A DNA stretch of 64,000 bases from Saprospirales bacterium. Lineage in GTDB: Bacteria; Bacteroidota; Bacteroidia; Chitinophagales; Saprospiraceae. Of this stretch, positions 18,076 through 26,987 are shown in pieces. Position 1 is the stretch's first letter. The number at the start of each line of letters is the position of its first letter. The translations under genes and the position numbers were made by a program. The notes under the pieces were generated by a model. That model was not told the DNA's origin. It searched no databases and saw nothing but the letters and a program-made list of their open reading frames with translations. The stretch is taken from positions 62,001-126,000 of the forward strand of contig JADJYG010000012.1 in NCBI GenBank assembly GCA_016719895.1, read 5' to 3'.

Positions 18076-19728
18076 ATGGCTTCCCTCACTCCATTATCAG
18101 GCGCCCTGGGCCACCGCCGGGCGGCACACCTGCTTCGCCGGGCCAGCTTCCGTTTTACCAAGGCCAAAGTTGATGAACTGGCAGGCATGACAGCCAGTCA
18201 GGCAGCAGCCAACATCCTTATAGCCCCACCTCTTCAAATCGCCCAGCCAGTGTATGATAATCCTGCGACGACCACGGTGGATAATATCACCTGGCTGGTG
18301 CCCTCTGGGCTCGCCTTACCCGCCGAAGATTTCGTTTTGCGCCGTTATATCATGGGATGGTGGATCAATGAAGCCTTGTACGACCCGGGCATCACCCAAA
18401 AAATGACGCTCTTTTTTCACCAGTATATGATTGTGTCGGCCACGGCGTTTGGCAATACTCATTTCTTCGATTACCTGTCGCTGCTCCGGTGGGGCGCCCT
18501 GGGAAACTTTAAAAAGCTGGCGACAAAATTGGTCGCAGACAATTGTATGCTGCGCTACCTCAACAACCAGCAGAACACCAAAAACAGCCCGAATGAGAAT
18601 TTTGCACGGGAGTTTTTCGAACTTTTCACCATCGGGAAGGGCCCGCAGGCCGGCCAGGGCGACTATACGAACTACACCGAAGAGGATATTGTACAAGTCG
18701 CACGCGTATTTACGGGCTTCCGTACGCGGCAACAACGCGACCTGCTGGACCCCGAAACCGGCATTCCACAAGGTACTGTCGCGCTCAATCAACACGATAC
18801 CGGCGACAAGACCTTCAGCGAAAGATTCCAGAAAACAAAGATTATTGGCGCCAAAACAGCCAACGATATGTGGCTGGAACTGAACGCCTTTGTCAATATG
18901 GTTTTTGCCCAGGAGGAGGTCGCCCGGAACTTCTGCCGGAGACTTTACCGTTGGCTGGTCAGTAAAAATATCACGCCGGAAATCGAGACGGATATCATCG
19001 AGCCCCTGGCAACTACCTTCCGGGTGGGGAATTACGAAATTAAGCCCGTCGTAAAACAACTCTTGCAAAGCCAGCATTTCTTCGACGCGGACGATTCCGA
19101 CAATGCCGATGAGATCATCGGCGGAATGATCAGCTCCCCCCTGCAAATGCTCCTGCACGCCTATACTTTTTTTAATGTACCGATACCCAGTCCGACCGCC
19201 AATCCGAAGTTGCACTACGAGAATTTTTACTCCAATGCTGTCCTGACCTGCATTCTTGGGCCCGCCGGGTTCCCGCTGTTTTTGCCCAGCGACGTGGCTG
19301 GGTATCCGGGGTACTACCAGGAGCCCGAGTTCAGCCGCCAGTGGTTTAACTCCAGTACGATTATTGCGCGGTATAAATTTCCCCAACAATTGCTGACAGG
19401 CAAGGTAAGCTATGGCTCAAACCCCAACGCTTCCATTTATACCCAATTGAATATCGTCAACTGGGTTAAATCCAGCGGTTTTTTCAGCGCCCCCTCCGAC
19501 CCCTATGCCCTGGTTCAGGAACTTTTAAATTATATGCTGCCGGAAGTAATTGATAATGATCGTTTTAATTACTTTTACCAAGACGTTTTCCTGGATAACC
19601 TGCCCCCTGCCGATTGGACATACGAATGGCAGAATTATGTATCCAGCGGAAACCAAACAGAGGTTAAAATTCCGTTGGAACGACTGATTAACGCGATCAT
19701 GTATGCCCCGGAATTCCAAACATTTTGA
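18076..19728 (+). CDS. DUF1800 family protein
   Basis: This 550-residue protein matches DUF1800. It opens with GHRRAAHLLRRASFRFTKAK and has FFHQYMIVSATAF, NPNENFAREFFELFTIG-like sequence (NSPNENFAREFFELFTIGKG) and VFTGFR. Members are large, mostly helical proteins of unknown function nearly always encoded next to DUF1501 proteins, as here 48 bases upstream of one. No signal peptide is evident; an export route, if any, is not visible. It is divergent from the PA-domain gene. Confidence 0.9.
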   Translation: MASLTPLSGALGHRRAAHLLRRASFRFTKAKVDELAGMTASQAAANILIAPPLQIAQPVYDNPATTTVDNITWLVPSGLALPAEDFVLRRYIMGWWINEALYDPGITQKMTLFFHQYMIVSATAFGNTHFFDYLSLLRWGALGNFKKLATKLVADNCMLRYLNNQQNTKNSPNENFAREFFELFTIGKGPQAGQGDYTNYTEEDIVQVARVFTGFRTRQQRDLLDPETGIPQGTVALNQHDTGDKTFSERFQKTKIIGAKTANDMWLELNAFVNMVFAQEEVARNFCRRLYRWLVSKNITPEIETDIIEPLATTFRVGNYEIKPVVKQLLQSQHFFDADDSDNADEIIGGMISSPLQMLLHAYTFFNVPIPSPTANPKLHYENFYSNAVLTCILGPAGFPLFLPSDVAGYPGYYQEPEFSRQWFNSSTIIARYKFPQQLLTGKVSYGSNPNASIYTQLNIVNWVKSSGFFSAPSDPYALVQELLNYMLPEVIDNDRFNYFYQDVFLDNLPPADWTYEWQNYVSSGNQTEVKIPLERLINAIMYAPEFQTF

Positions 19729-19776
19729 TGCCAGGCGCAGTCGCTCCATTCTTTCATCATTCAATCGCTCAATGAA

Positions 19777-21435
19777 ATGAAACGTCGCAACTTTCTTAAA
19801 ATACTGCCGGCCGCCGGCGTCTCCTCCTTTGTACTCAATGGTTTTGCCCTCCGTCCTTTTGCGAATAGCAGGATCGCCCGCATTGTCGGCGACTGTGATG
19901 GCATCCAGGAACGCGCCCTCATCCTTATCCAGCTAAAAGGCGGCAACGACGGGCTGAACAACATCATCCCCATTGCCCAATACGACACATACGCCAGTCT
20001 GCGGCCAACCACCCGGATACTCGACACCGGGGCCGGCGCTTACATCGACCTGGATACCACGCTTAAAGACAGTCGCCGGGTGGGTCTGCACCCGGCTATG
20101 GCAGCCGTGAAAGAAATGTATGACAAGGGCTGGGTAAATATCGTGCAGGCCGTTGGCTACCAGACTCCCAACCAATCGCACTTTAAAAGCACTGATTTGT
20201 GGCTTTCCGGCGGCGACGGCACCCAGGCCAACTACAATATTCCATCCGGCTGGATGGGAAGGTCGCTTCAAGCCCTGTTCCCCGATGTCGAAGGCGCCCC
20301 AACGCCCGACATGCCCGACCCGCTCGGCATTCAGGTGGGCGATTCCAACCCATCGCTGGGGTTCCACACCGAAACGGAACATCAAAATGCCATCAACCTG
20401 ACCGGGCAGGATCCCGCCGGATTTTTCTCCCTGGTACAAACGATCGGCGGCGCTCCTATCCTGAACGTGCCGGATAGCGAACACGGCGCGGAATTGGAAT
20501 ATATCATGTCGGTGGAGCAAAGTGTAAATAAATATGCGCAGCGGATCACCGATGTGTTCAACGCCGGCACCAACGCGGGCGCCTACCCCGCTACCAACCT
20601 GGCCAACCAACTTAAAACCGTGGCCCGGTTGATCCGGGGCGGTTGCAAAACCAAAATTTACCTGTGCGCCCTTGGCGGTTTCGATACGCACAGCGCACAG
20701 GTCGATTCCGGCGATACGTCCATGGGTGACCACGCGAATCTGCTGAAGACCCTCTCCGAGGCTGTCAAAGCATTTTTTGACGATATGGAAGCCATGAATA
20801 TCGGGGATAAGGCTATTGCCTGCACATTTTCCGAATTTGGCCGCTGTGCCAGGGAAAATGGCTCGTTTGGCACGGACCATGGCACCCTGGCGCCGATGTA
20901 TATATTCGGAAAAACAACCAATCCAGGCGTCAGCGGCACCAATGTCGACCTGAGCAACCTGACCGGTGACAATCAATTGCAAGGGATTCAGAACGACTAC
21001 CGCCAGGTTTTTGCTACCCTGTTGCAGGATTGGCTGGGCGCCAATAACTGGGTCATGTCGGAAACGATGTTTGAAGATTACGCCAAACTCGCATTGGTTG
21101 GAAGCGCCTATTTGGTTGACCCGCAATGCTATTACGGCGGCGCGGTAACTATTGTCGACACACCGCCGGATGTGCAGAAACTCATGAGCATTTTCCCAAA
21201 CCCGGCCCAACACACGGCGGAGGTCATGATTCAGGCGTCTGAAACCTACCGCGGCCGGCTGACGGTACACAGCATGGGCGGTTCGCTGATGTCCAGTAAT
21301 TCTATACAGGTGTTTGCCGGCGACAACCGCTTTTATGTCGATGTGCTAAACATGCCGACCGGCGCGTATGTCGTGCGCCTGGAAAACTTGCTAAGCGGCC
21401 GGGCCAATGTTGCCAAGCTTAGCGTGATCCACTAG
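19777..21435 (+). CDS. DUF1501 family protein with Tat-like signal and T9SS domain
   Basis: This 552-residue protein belongs to DUF1501, sulfatase-like alpha/beta proteins of unknown activity. The N-terminus MKRRNFLKILPAAGVSSF is a twin-arginine-like signal. LIQLKGGNDGLNNIIPI, the GRSLQAL region and TFSEFGRCARENGSFGTDHG are the family's conserved blocks. The last 80 residues form a type A T9SS sorting domain (IFPNPAQHTAEVMIQ ... GAYVVRLEN ... AKLSVIH). It follows DUF1800 in the usual pair. The combination predicts Tat export to the periplasm and then T9SS export to the surface. Confidence 0.9.
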   Translation: MKRRNFLKILPAAGVSSFVLNGFALRPFANSRIARIVGDCDGIQERALILIQLKGGNDGLNNIIPIAQYDTYASLRPTTRILDTGAGAYIDLDTTLKDSRRVGLHPAMAAVKEMYDKGWVNIVQAVGYQTPNQSHFKSTDLWLSGGDGTQANYNIPSGWMGRSLQALFPDVEGAPTPDMPDPLGIQVGDSNPSLGFHTETEHQNAINLTGQDPAGFFSLVQTIGGAPILNVPDSEHGAELEYIMSVEQSVNKYAQRITDVFNAGTNAGAYPATNLANQLKTVARLIRGGCKTKIYLCALGGFDTHSAQVDSGDTSMGDHANLLKTLSEAVKAFFDDMEAMNIGDKAIACTFSEFGRCARENGSFGTDHGTLAPMYIFGKTTNPGVSGTNVDLSNLTGDNQLQGIQNDYRQVFATLLQDWLGANNWVMSETMFEDYAKLALVGSAYLVDPQCYYGGAVTIVDTPPDVQKLMSIFPNPAQHTAEVMIQASETYRGRLTVHSMGGSLMSSNSIQVFAGDNRFYVDVLNMPTGAYVVRLENLLSGRANVAKLSVIH

Positions 21436-21659
21436 CGGCAAACCCGGTTGTCTTGGTAAAATCCGTTTTCTGCGGCCAGGAGGTTCCCGGTTTTGGACTT
21501 CGCAAAGCCGGAAATCTCCGGGTCCGTGGTAAATTAAAGGCCGAACTGCCGTTAACTGTAACAGGTTTCAAGTATTTCATTGAAATTTGCGGGCATCTGT
21601 GAACACTTTTACCCGTTTCGGTCGTTTCATAGGCCTTAGCGCACCGCAAACTTCCAGAA

Positions 21660-22706
21660 ATGCAACGTTTATTCCTTTTTTTTCTCCTTTTGCTCGCTAT
21701 TCCTTCCACGCCGTTTGCACAGGGCAATGCCGATTGTTCAACGGCGTCCAGTATTTGCAAAAAGCAGGTTTATCATTTTGACAAAACCGGGGGCGAAGGC
21801 GCAGACAACCACGAAGCCGATTTTATCGCGTGCTTTATGAACGGCGAAAACTTCGGTCAGGCTGAAGAAAACTCCACCTGGATAACCTTCGAAATTGAAA
21901 AAAGCGGTTCGTTGACGTTTGCTATCACGCCGCACCGCCTGGATGACGACATTGATTTCGTAGTATTCAAATTACCAGCCAATGGCGACTGTGCCCAAAA
22001 ACAAATTGTGCGCTGCATGGCTGCCGGCGATAGCAAGGGGAATGCCCTGAACAGCCCCTGCATGGGTGAAACCGGCTTGCGCGACGGCGAGCGCGACACC
22101 AGTGAAGATGCCGGCTGTTCCGACCCCGGCGATAACACCTGGCTGGCGCCCTTGCGCGTTCTGAAAGGCGAAAAGTACACCCTGCTGGTGAGTAACGTTT
22201 CCTCCAGCGGCCCCGGATTTAGCATTCGCTTTAGCGGTTCAGCCAAGCTTCCCTGCGACGAAGACCCGCCCAAACCCGTTGCTGAACGCCCAAAGCCCCG
22301 GCCGGCCCGGGAAACACCCCCTCCGCCCGTCCCGGTTGTCCAAAAACAAGTCAAACCGGAGTCTATTGGCGGCCGCGCCGTTGAAGTTGGCGAAACCGTA
22401 AAAGTAAAAGCCCGAACCATCAAACTGCGCATCTGGGATAGCCAGGTGGAAGACGGCGACGTCATTTCCGTTTATCTTGGCGACAAAAAGGTGATTGACC
22501 ATCTTTTTTTGCGCACCAAGCCCCAGGAATTTGAAATCGAATTGCCGCCGGGTAATGAGCATTATCTCACCGTGTACGCCGACGACTTCGGCAAATCAGA
22601 ACCCAATACAGCGCGTGTACTGATTTTTGACGGGGTCCGCGAGCAAGCGATTGACCTGGTGGCCGAACGGAAAAAACAACAGAGCATAAAAATCATCACG
22701 GAATGA
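21660..22706 (+). CDS. Secreted protein of unknown function
   Basis: This is a 348-residue protein with a clear signal peptide (MQRLFLFFLLLLAIPSTPFAQ). The first domain, to about residue 190, carries eight or so cysteines and the segment STWITFEIEKSGSLTFAITP followed by DDIDFVVFKLP, a beta-sandwich pattern common in Bacteroidota surface proteins. A proline-rich linker at about 200-225 (DEDPPKPVAERPKPRPARET) leads to a second beta domain with IRFSG-like strands. There is no T9SS domain. It may form an operon with the VWA gene 88 bases downstream. I do not recognise a function. Confidence 0.8.
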   Translation: MQRLFLFFLLLLAIPSTPFAQGNADCSTASSICKKQVYHFDKTGGEGADNHEADFIACFMNGENFGQAEENSTWITFEIEKSGSLTFAITPHRLDDDIDFVVFKLPANGDCAQKQIVRCMAAGDSKGNALNSPCMGETGLRDGERDTSEDAGCSDPGDNTWLAPLRVLKGEKYTLLVSNVSSSGPGFSIRFSGSAKLPCDEDPPKPVAERPKPRPARETPPPPVPVVQKQVKPESIGGRAVEVGETVKVKARTIKLRIWDSQVEDGDVISVYLGDKKVIDHLFLRTKPQEFEIELPPGNEHYLTVYADDFGKSEPNTARVLIFDGVREQAIDLVAERKKQQSIKIITE

Positions 22707-22794
22707 CACCGCGAGGCGATGCCCTATTTCATGCCTGGCATGAACCATACGCCAGAGATCATTGTTCGATGATCTGTTAAAAACGCTCATTCGA

Positions 22795-23883
22795 ATGCTT
22801 GGTTTTCGATTTTCCGACTACACGCCAGACCCAAACCAGTCCACCTTCGACCGGCTTTTTAAAATTTTTCAGGAACTTATGCTCTACGCCTCCGGCGATG
22901 TTGCGGAAGCGCTGGCCTGGCTCACCGAGCTCGATAAAACGTACCAGCTGACGACGCCGGAATATGGCATGGGCGATTTCATCCGGGATTTGGAAGAACA
23001 GGGCTTTATCCGACGCAACGGCGAGGGCGAGGGCGGTATGGGGCCAACGGCAAAACTGGAGATCAGCCTGCGGCAAAAAAGTCTGGACGACGTTTTCGGC
23101 GATCTGAAAAAAGCCAAAAGCGGAAAACACCAGACGGGGTTCATCGGCCGGGGAGACGAATTTACGTCCGATGTCAAACCCTACGAATTCGGCGACACGC
23201 TCGAACACCTGGCTGTAACCAACTCGCTGCGCAATGCCTACATCAACCACGGCATCGAAGAATTCCACCTGACCCAGGACGATCTGGAGGTGCATGAAAC
23301 CTATTACCAAAGCCAGATGTCGTCCGTCCTGATGATCGATATTTCTCACTCCATGATCCTGTACGGTGAAGACCGGATCACTCCGGCGAAAAAGGTGGCG
23401 CTTGCCCTGGCAGAATTTATTCAAACCCGGTTTCCTAAAGATACCCTGGACATCCTGGTCTTTGGCGACGATGCCTGGACGATTGATCTGCAGGATATTC
23501 CTTATTTACAAGTGGGCCCTTATCATACGAACACGGTTGCCGGGCTGGAGCTCGCCATGGATATCCTTAAACGGCGCAGAAATCCGAACAAACAAATTTT
23601 TATGATCACTGATGGCAAACCCACCTGCATCCGCATTGGGAAAAACTACTATAAAAATTCGTTTGGGCTCGACCGGAAAATTGTCAACCGGTGTTTAAAC
23701 CTGGCGCTGCGTTGCAAAAAGATGGGCGTTCCGATCACCACCTTTATGATTGCGCGCGATCCCCACCTGGTGCGGTTTGTTGAGGCGTTTACCCAGGCAA
23801 ACGATGGCAAAGCATTTTATTCTTCTCTTCAGGGGCTCGGCTCTTTCGTATTGGAAAATTACAAAAAGCGCAAGCGAAAATAA
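22795..23883 (+). CDS. von Willebrand factor type A domain protein
   Basis: This is a cytosolic protein of about 362 residues. The C-terminal half is a VWA domain with the metal-site motif DISHS (in VLMIDISHSMILYG), the strand TLDILVFGDDAW and the MITDGKPT loop. The N-terminal half is helical, with no signal or membrane segment. VWA proteins of this kind usually act with MoxR-type AAA ATPases, but none is in this window. ATG 22795 (MLGFRFSDYTPDP) is preferred over TTG 22762. It is followed after 20 bases by a small membrane protein. Confidence 0.88.
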   Translation: MLGFRFSDYTPDPNQSTFDRLFKIFQELMLYASGDVAEALAWLTELDKTYQLTTPEYGMGDFIRDLEEQGFIRRNGEGEGGMGPTAKLEISLRQKSLDDVFGDLKKAKSGKHQTGFIGRGDEFTSDVKPYEFGDTLEHLAVTNSLRNAYINHGIEEFHLTQDDLEVHETYYQSQMSSVLMIDISHSMILYGEDRITPAKKVALALAEFIQTRFPKDTLDILVFGDDAWTIDLQDIPYLQVGPYHTNTVAGLELAMDILKRRRNPNKQIFMITDGKPTCIRIGKNYYKNSFGLDRKIVNRCLNLALRCKKMGVPITTFMIARDPHLVRFVEAFTQANDGKAFYSSLQGLGSFVLENYKKRKRK

Positions 23884-23891
23884 TTCGGGCG

Positions 23892-23899
23892 TATCTTCG
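23892..23899 (+). promoter_or_regulatory. Possible -7 element TATCTTCG, 4 bases from ATG
   Basis: It differs from TAnnTTTG at one position and has the same 4-base gap to the ATG (23904) as the element before ribonuclease D. It would allow a leaderless internal transcript. Confidence 0.25.
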
Positions 23900-23903
23900 C
23901 CGC

Positions 23904-24203
23904 ATGTATGCGCTGCTCCTTTCCGTAATCATAGGCCTTTTTGTGGCTATGTTGTTCGTAAATATTTATTTTCGGGCAAAGGTTTTGAAAGTATATGGAG
24001 TCTTAGTGCGCAACAAAGTTCAATTCGGCGCAGCGCACATATTTAACCGGCAGAAATTAGAAGAAGAAGTATTGCCGCGTTATCCGCAATTTCGCAAGGA
24101 AATCGAGTTGTTTATCCACCACATGCGGTATTCTATTCAAATGGCAACCGTGCTGATCGTGCTGATTACGGCCTTTGGCGCAGTCCTGATGTACTTCAGA
24201 TAA
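23904..24203 (+). CDS. Small membrane protein of unknown function
   Basis: This is a 99-residue protein with two hydrophobic segments, residues 3-24 (LLLSVIIGLFVAMLFVNIYF region) and 78-97 (QMATVLIVLITAFGAVLMYF), flanking a charged helical middle with FNRQKLEEEVLPRYPQFRKE. It sits between the VWA gene and the Gfo/Idh gene with spacings of 20 and 6 bases, so co-transcription is likely. Its size, position and codon use support a real gene. No family is recognised. Confidence 0.75.
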   Translation: MYALLLSVIIGLFVAMLFVNIYFRAKVLKVYGVLVRNKVQFGAAHIFNRQKLEEEVLPRYPQFRKEIELFIHHMRYSIQMATVLIVLITAFGAVLMYFR

Positions 24204-24209
24204 GCACTT

Positions 24210-25223
24210 ATGGCAGCACTCCGGATCGGTTTATTAGGCGCCGGGCATCTCGGCAAAATCCACCTTAAATGCATTTTAGCGACTGCAAAGTGGCGCCTGG
24301 CCGGGTTTTATGATCCGGATCATCAAAATGCCACTACTGCGATTGCACAATACCAGGCGCGTCGATTCACCTCCGTGGCAGCCCTGCTCCGCGAAGTGGA
24401 TGCTGTCGATATTGTCACGCCCACCCCAAGCCATTACCGGCTTGCTGCACAGGCCATCCGGGCCGGAAAACACGTTTTTATCGAAAAACCGGTGACCCAA
24501 ACCCTTTCGCAAGGGCTTCGTTTGCTGCAGTTGGCCGAGCAAGCGGGCGTAAAAGTGCAAATCGGACACGTCGAGCGGTTCAACCCCGCATACCTGGCTT
24601 TGCGCGACATGCTGCTCCAACCGATGTTTATTGAAAGTCACCGCCTGGCCGTTTTTCAGCCCCGCGGAACCGAGGTGTCGGTCATACTGGACCTGATGAT
24701 CCACGACCTTGACCTGGTGCTGCACCTGGTGGGGTCGCCCGTCAAAAGCGTCAGTGCCAGCGGGGTGGCTGTGCTGAGCCAAACGCCGGATATCGCCAAT
24801 GCCCGGGTAGAATTTGCCAACGGCTGCGTAGCCAATTTGACGGCCAGCCGGATTTCCATGAAACAGATGCGTAAAATGCGGCTCTTTCAACGGGATGCCT
24901 ATATCAGCCTCGATTTTTTGGACAAGACCGCCCAAATTGTCCGCCTGTTTGATCAAAATGCGCAAGACTTGCCGCCCTTGGACCAGCTCATGGAATTTGA
25001 AACCCCGGCAGCAGGTAAAAAATGGCTGCACCTGCAGATGCCAGACGCAACTCCGGTCAATGCCATTCAGATGGAGCTGGAGACCTTTGCCGAGAGTATT
25101 TTATCGGACAAACAAACGCCGGTTCCGCTGCGCGACGGCCTCGAGGCGCTGCGTCTGGCACACAGAATCTTGCGGGAAATCGAAAAAAGAAACGCGGATG
25201 TGCTGCAAAAAGCCATCGTATAG
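24210..25223 (+). CDS. Gfo/Idh/MocA family oxidoreductase
   Basis: This is a 337-residue NAD(P)-dependent oxidoreductase acting on sugars or sugar nucleotides. The Rossmann loop GLLGAGHLGKIH lies at residues 7-18, the family motif FIEKPVTQT near residue 94, and IGHVERFNPAYLAL and DLMIHDLDLVLHLVG carry the catalytic region. Members act as dehydrogenases on substrates such as myo-inositol or UDP-GlcNAc 3-oxo sugars. The substrate cannot be read here. It is last in the run that starts with the secreted protein at 21660 and is followed by an AT-rich terminator-like site. Confidence 0.9.
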   Translation: MAALRIGLLGAGHLGKIHLKCILATAKWRLAGFYDPDHQNATTAIAQYQARRFTSVAALLREVDAVDIVTPTPSHYRLAAQAIRAGKHVFIEKPVTQTLSQGLRLLQLAEQAGVKVQIGHVERFNPAYLALRDMLLQPMFIESHRLAVFQPRGTEVSVILDLMIHDLDLVLHLVGSPVKSVSASGVAVLSQTPDIANARVEFANGCVANLTASRISMKQMRKMRLFQRDAYISLDFLDKTAQIVRLFDQNAQDLPPLDQLMEFETPAAGKKWLHLQMPDATPVNAIQMELETFAESILSDKQTPVPLRDGLEALRLAHRILREIEKRNADVLQKAIV

Positions 25224-25226
25224 GTC

Positions 25227-25252
25227 ATTAATTGATAATTAATTGTTTTTTT
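25227..25252 (+). terminator. AT-rich hairpin plus T7, possible terminator
   Basis: ATTAATT (25227-25233) pairs with AATTAAT (25237-25243) around GAT, followed by seven T residues at 25246-25252. The stem is weak because it has no GC pairs. Confidence 0.4.
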
Positions 25253-25435
25253 ATCAAGGCCTTATCCGCTATTTAGCCGAACTTAAGGATGCCTGCTCAT
25301 ACTTGTGGTGTGATTCAGCACAGCCACTAAACCTTCTGATGTTTGGGGCTGTTTTCAACCATCCACGACCCACAAGCTTACGCTAGTCCGGTCGCTGAAT
25401 CCTGGACGGCGGAACTTGTAAAAACCAGTCTCATT

Positions 25436-25900
25436 ATGGCAACCTTTAATTGCGAAGTGAACCTCAACGCAGGTTTCATCGTTTCCAACACTGGCGTGCG
25501 CCTGGGCGCAGAATCTGATGATGTCAATGCCATCTGGCAATTTACGGGCGACAACCCAACCAACCGCATGGTCTCCACCGACCAGTCGTTGGTTGTGGAC
25601 GTCGAGTGGACCGTAGAGGGCCCCATGGCCTCCTTGATGGGCAACTGCAAGTACATCTGCCGCTTGTTCCTGGAGCAAATGGGCCCCGGCGAAGCCGCCC
25701 CGGGCTTCTATCAGACGCAAGTAAACCACATTCCGGTAAACGGTCCGACGAACTACACCGCCCAAATCAGCATTCCGCAAGGTCTGAGCGAAGGCGTGTA
25801 TCGCGTGGTATTCAGCTTCAACATGCTGGACCCCAACAACAACCCGTTCCCGGTAGCCGGTTTTGAAGACCTGGGCTTCCTCCAGGTTTTCGGCAACTAA
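25436..25900 (+). CDS. Uncharacterised beta-rich protein
   Basis: This is a cytosolic protein of 154 residues starting MATFNCEVNLNAGFIVSN. The sequence alternates like a beta sandwich (VVDVEWTVEGPM, CKYICRLFLEQMGPGE, NYTAQISIPQGL, VYRVVFSFNMLDPNN), and there is no signal peptide. An upstream ATG at 25343 would add 31 residues unlike the rest, so ATG 25436 is preferred. The gene ends at a strong intrinsic terminator. I do not recognise a family. A second unfamiliar protein follows, and the locus leads to a regulator and a TPR-CHAT protease, so a role in that system is possible but unproven. Confidence 0.75.
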   Translation: MATFNCEVNLNAGFIVSNTGVRLGAESDDVNAIWQFTGDNPTNRMVSTDQSLVVDVEWTVEGPMASLMGNCKYICRLFLEQMGPGEAAPGFYQTQVNHIPVNGPTNYTAQISIPQGLSEGVYRVVFSFNMLDPNNNPFPVAGFEDLGFLQVFGN

Positions 25901-25902
25901 GC

Positions 25903-25958
25903 AAGCCCCGCGCAAATGTATCTGGAAGGAAGCCCTGCGTAAATGCGGGGCTTCTTTT
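25903..25958 (+). terminator. Intrinsic terminator with a duplicated left arm
   Basis: AAGCCCTGC (25930-25938) pairs with GCGGGGCTT (25945-25953) around a 6-base loop, with one G-U pair, then CTTTT. A near copy of the left arm, AAGCCCCGC at 25903-25911, could pair with the same right arm instead. Each left arm is followed by a similar GyAAATG. Confidence 0.75.
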
Positions 25959-25990
25959 CCCGTTTGTTCACCCTCTAAAACACAATTAGT

Positions 25991-26971
25991 ATGAAGAACC
26001 AGGAACAATATGATTTTAGCCGGCCGTCGCCCTCTGGTCAGCCAGGCTTCGAAATAGTAGCCATTCCGGGGCAACAATTGTGGTGTTTTCAAGGCAATGA
26101 TGTGAATGGCAGCCCGGTATTGTTCAGCCAAACGTACCGCACGGAAGACTCCGCCCAGCGCGGTTTGAAAACTGCCCTGAACCTCCTGAAAAAGAAAAGC
26201 GTCCAGGTTAAAGAAACGCCGGAAGGCTGGCAAGTCATCCTTTTGGCAGGGAACCACCAGGAACTCGCCCGCAGCTTGCCGTTTGGCGAAGAAGGCCTTT
26301 GTAGAAAAAACCTGAGTTTTTTCCAACGCGTGGCGGCATCGCAAAATCCCCTTGCCGAAGCCAAGCCCGCTCCGGAAGTGCCGGATAGCCAACCCGCTGC
26401 TCCCGAAGCGGAAGAAGAGCCGATCCGCTATGCATTCCGGCTTTATTTTTACTCCGGCAGTAAAGGCGAACCCCTCACCGGCCGCCTCGAACAAATGGGC
26501 AACCCTGCGGTAAAAACAACATTTAAAGGGTTGGATGGGGCTGCTATGGTGGAATTCCTGCACCAACACGTAAAAGAGGAAGTTGTCGTGGCGCAGGAAG
26601 CTCCGAAGAAAGAACCCCGCGCGCTGTCGGCCCAGTCACCTAAGATGCCCCCCTTGTCGACACTTACCGTAAAAGGCCGGCCCGTCAAAGGCGACAAATC
26701 CGTTGAATTGGTATTCGCTACCCCGGAAGCGCCCGGAGAAAGTGCCGTAGAAAATTGCACCCTTTCCATGCGAAATATGGATACCCGGCAAACTACAGTC
26801 CTGAACAATGTGCCGGCAGAACGCATCGCTACGGATAAATTCAATATCCGGCTGGTCACCAGCCAGATCCCGAAAGGAACCTATTACCTGCACGCATCCG
26901 TATGGGTCCAACAAAAAGCGAAAAACACCCCGCAGCGCGTACAAGGCACCGGATGGCTCCAATTGGTGTAG
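25991..26971 (+). CDS. Uncharacterised cytosolic protein
   Basis: This 326-residue protein has no signal or membrane segment. The first 65 residues (FEIVAIPGQQLWCFQGNDVN ... TEDSAQRGLKTALNLL) resemble the short DUF1508/YegP-type repeat, but this is weak. Pro/Ala/Glu-rich linkers (NPLAEAKPAPEVPDSQPAAP) separate it from a middle domain around YAFRLYFYSGSKGEPLTGRL and a C-terminal beta-rich domain with FNIRLVTSQIPKGTYYLHAS. It follows the terminator of the previous gene by about 30 bases. I do not recognise a function. Its beta-rich end resembles a ligand-binding module only in composition. Confidence 0.75.
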   Translation: MKNQEQYDFSRPSPSGQPGFEIVAIPGQQLWCFQGNDVNGSPVLFSQTYRTEDSAQRGLKTALNLLKKKSVQVKETPEGWQVILLAGNHQELARSLPFGEEGLCRKNLSFFQRVAASQNPLAEAKPAPEVPDSQPAAPEAEEEPIRYAFRLYFYSGSKGEPLTGRLEQMGNPAVKTTFKGLDGAAMVEFLHQHVKEEVVVAQEAPKKEPRALSAQSPKMPPLSTLTVKGRPVKGDKSVELVFATPEAPGESAVENCTLSMRNMDTRQTTVLNNVPAERIATDKFNIRLVTSQIPKGTYYLHASVWVQQKAKNTPQRVQGTGWLQLV

Positions 26972-26987
26972 AATAATTTCAGGCGCC

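Noticed and set aside
22762..22794. TTG 22762 as start of the VWA gene
   Set aside because: ATG 22795 is in frame, gives a normal start, and the extra 11 residues carry no family feature.
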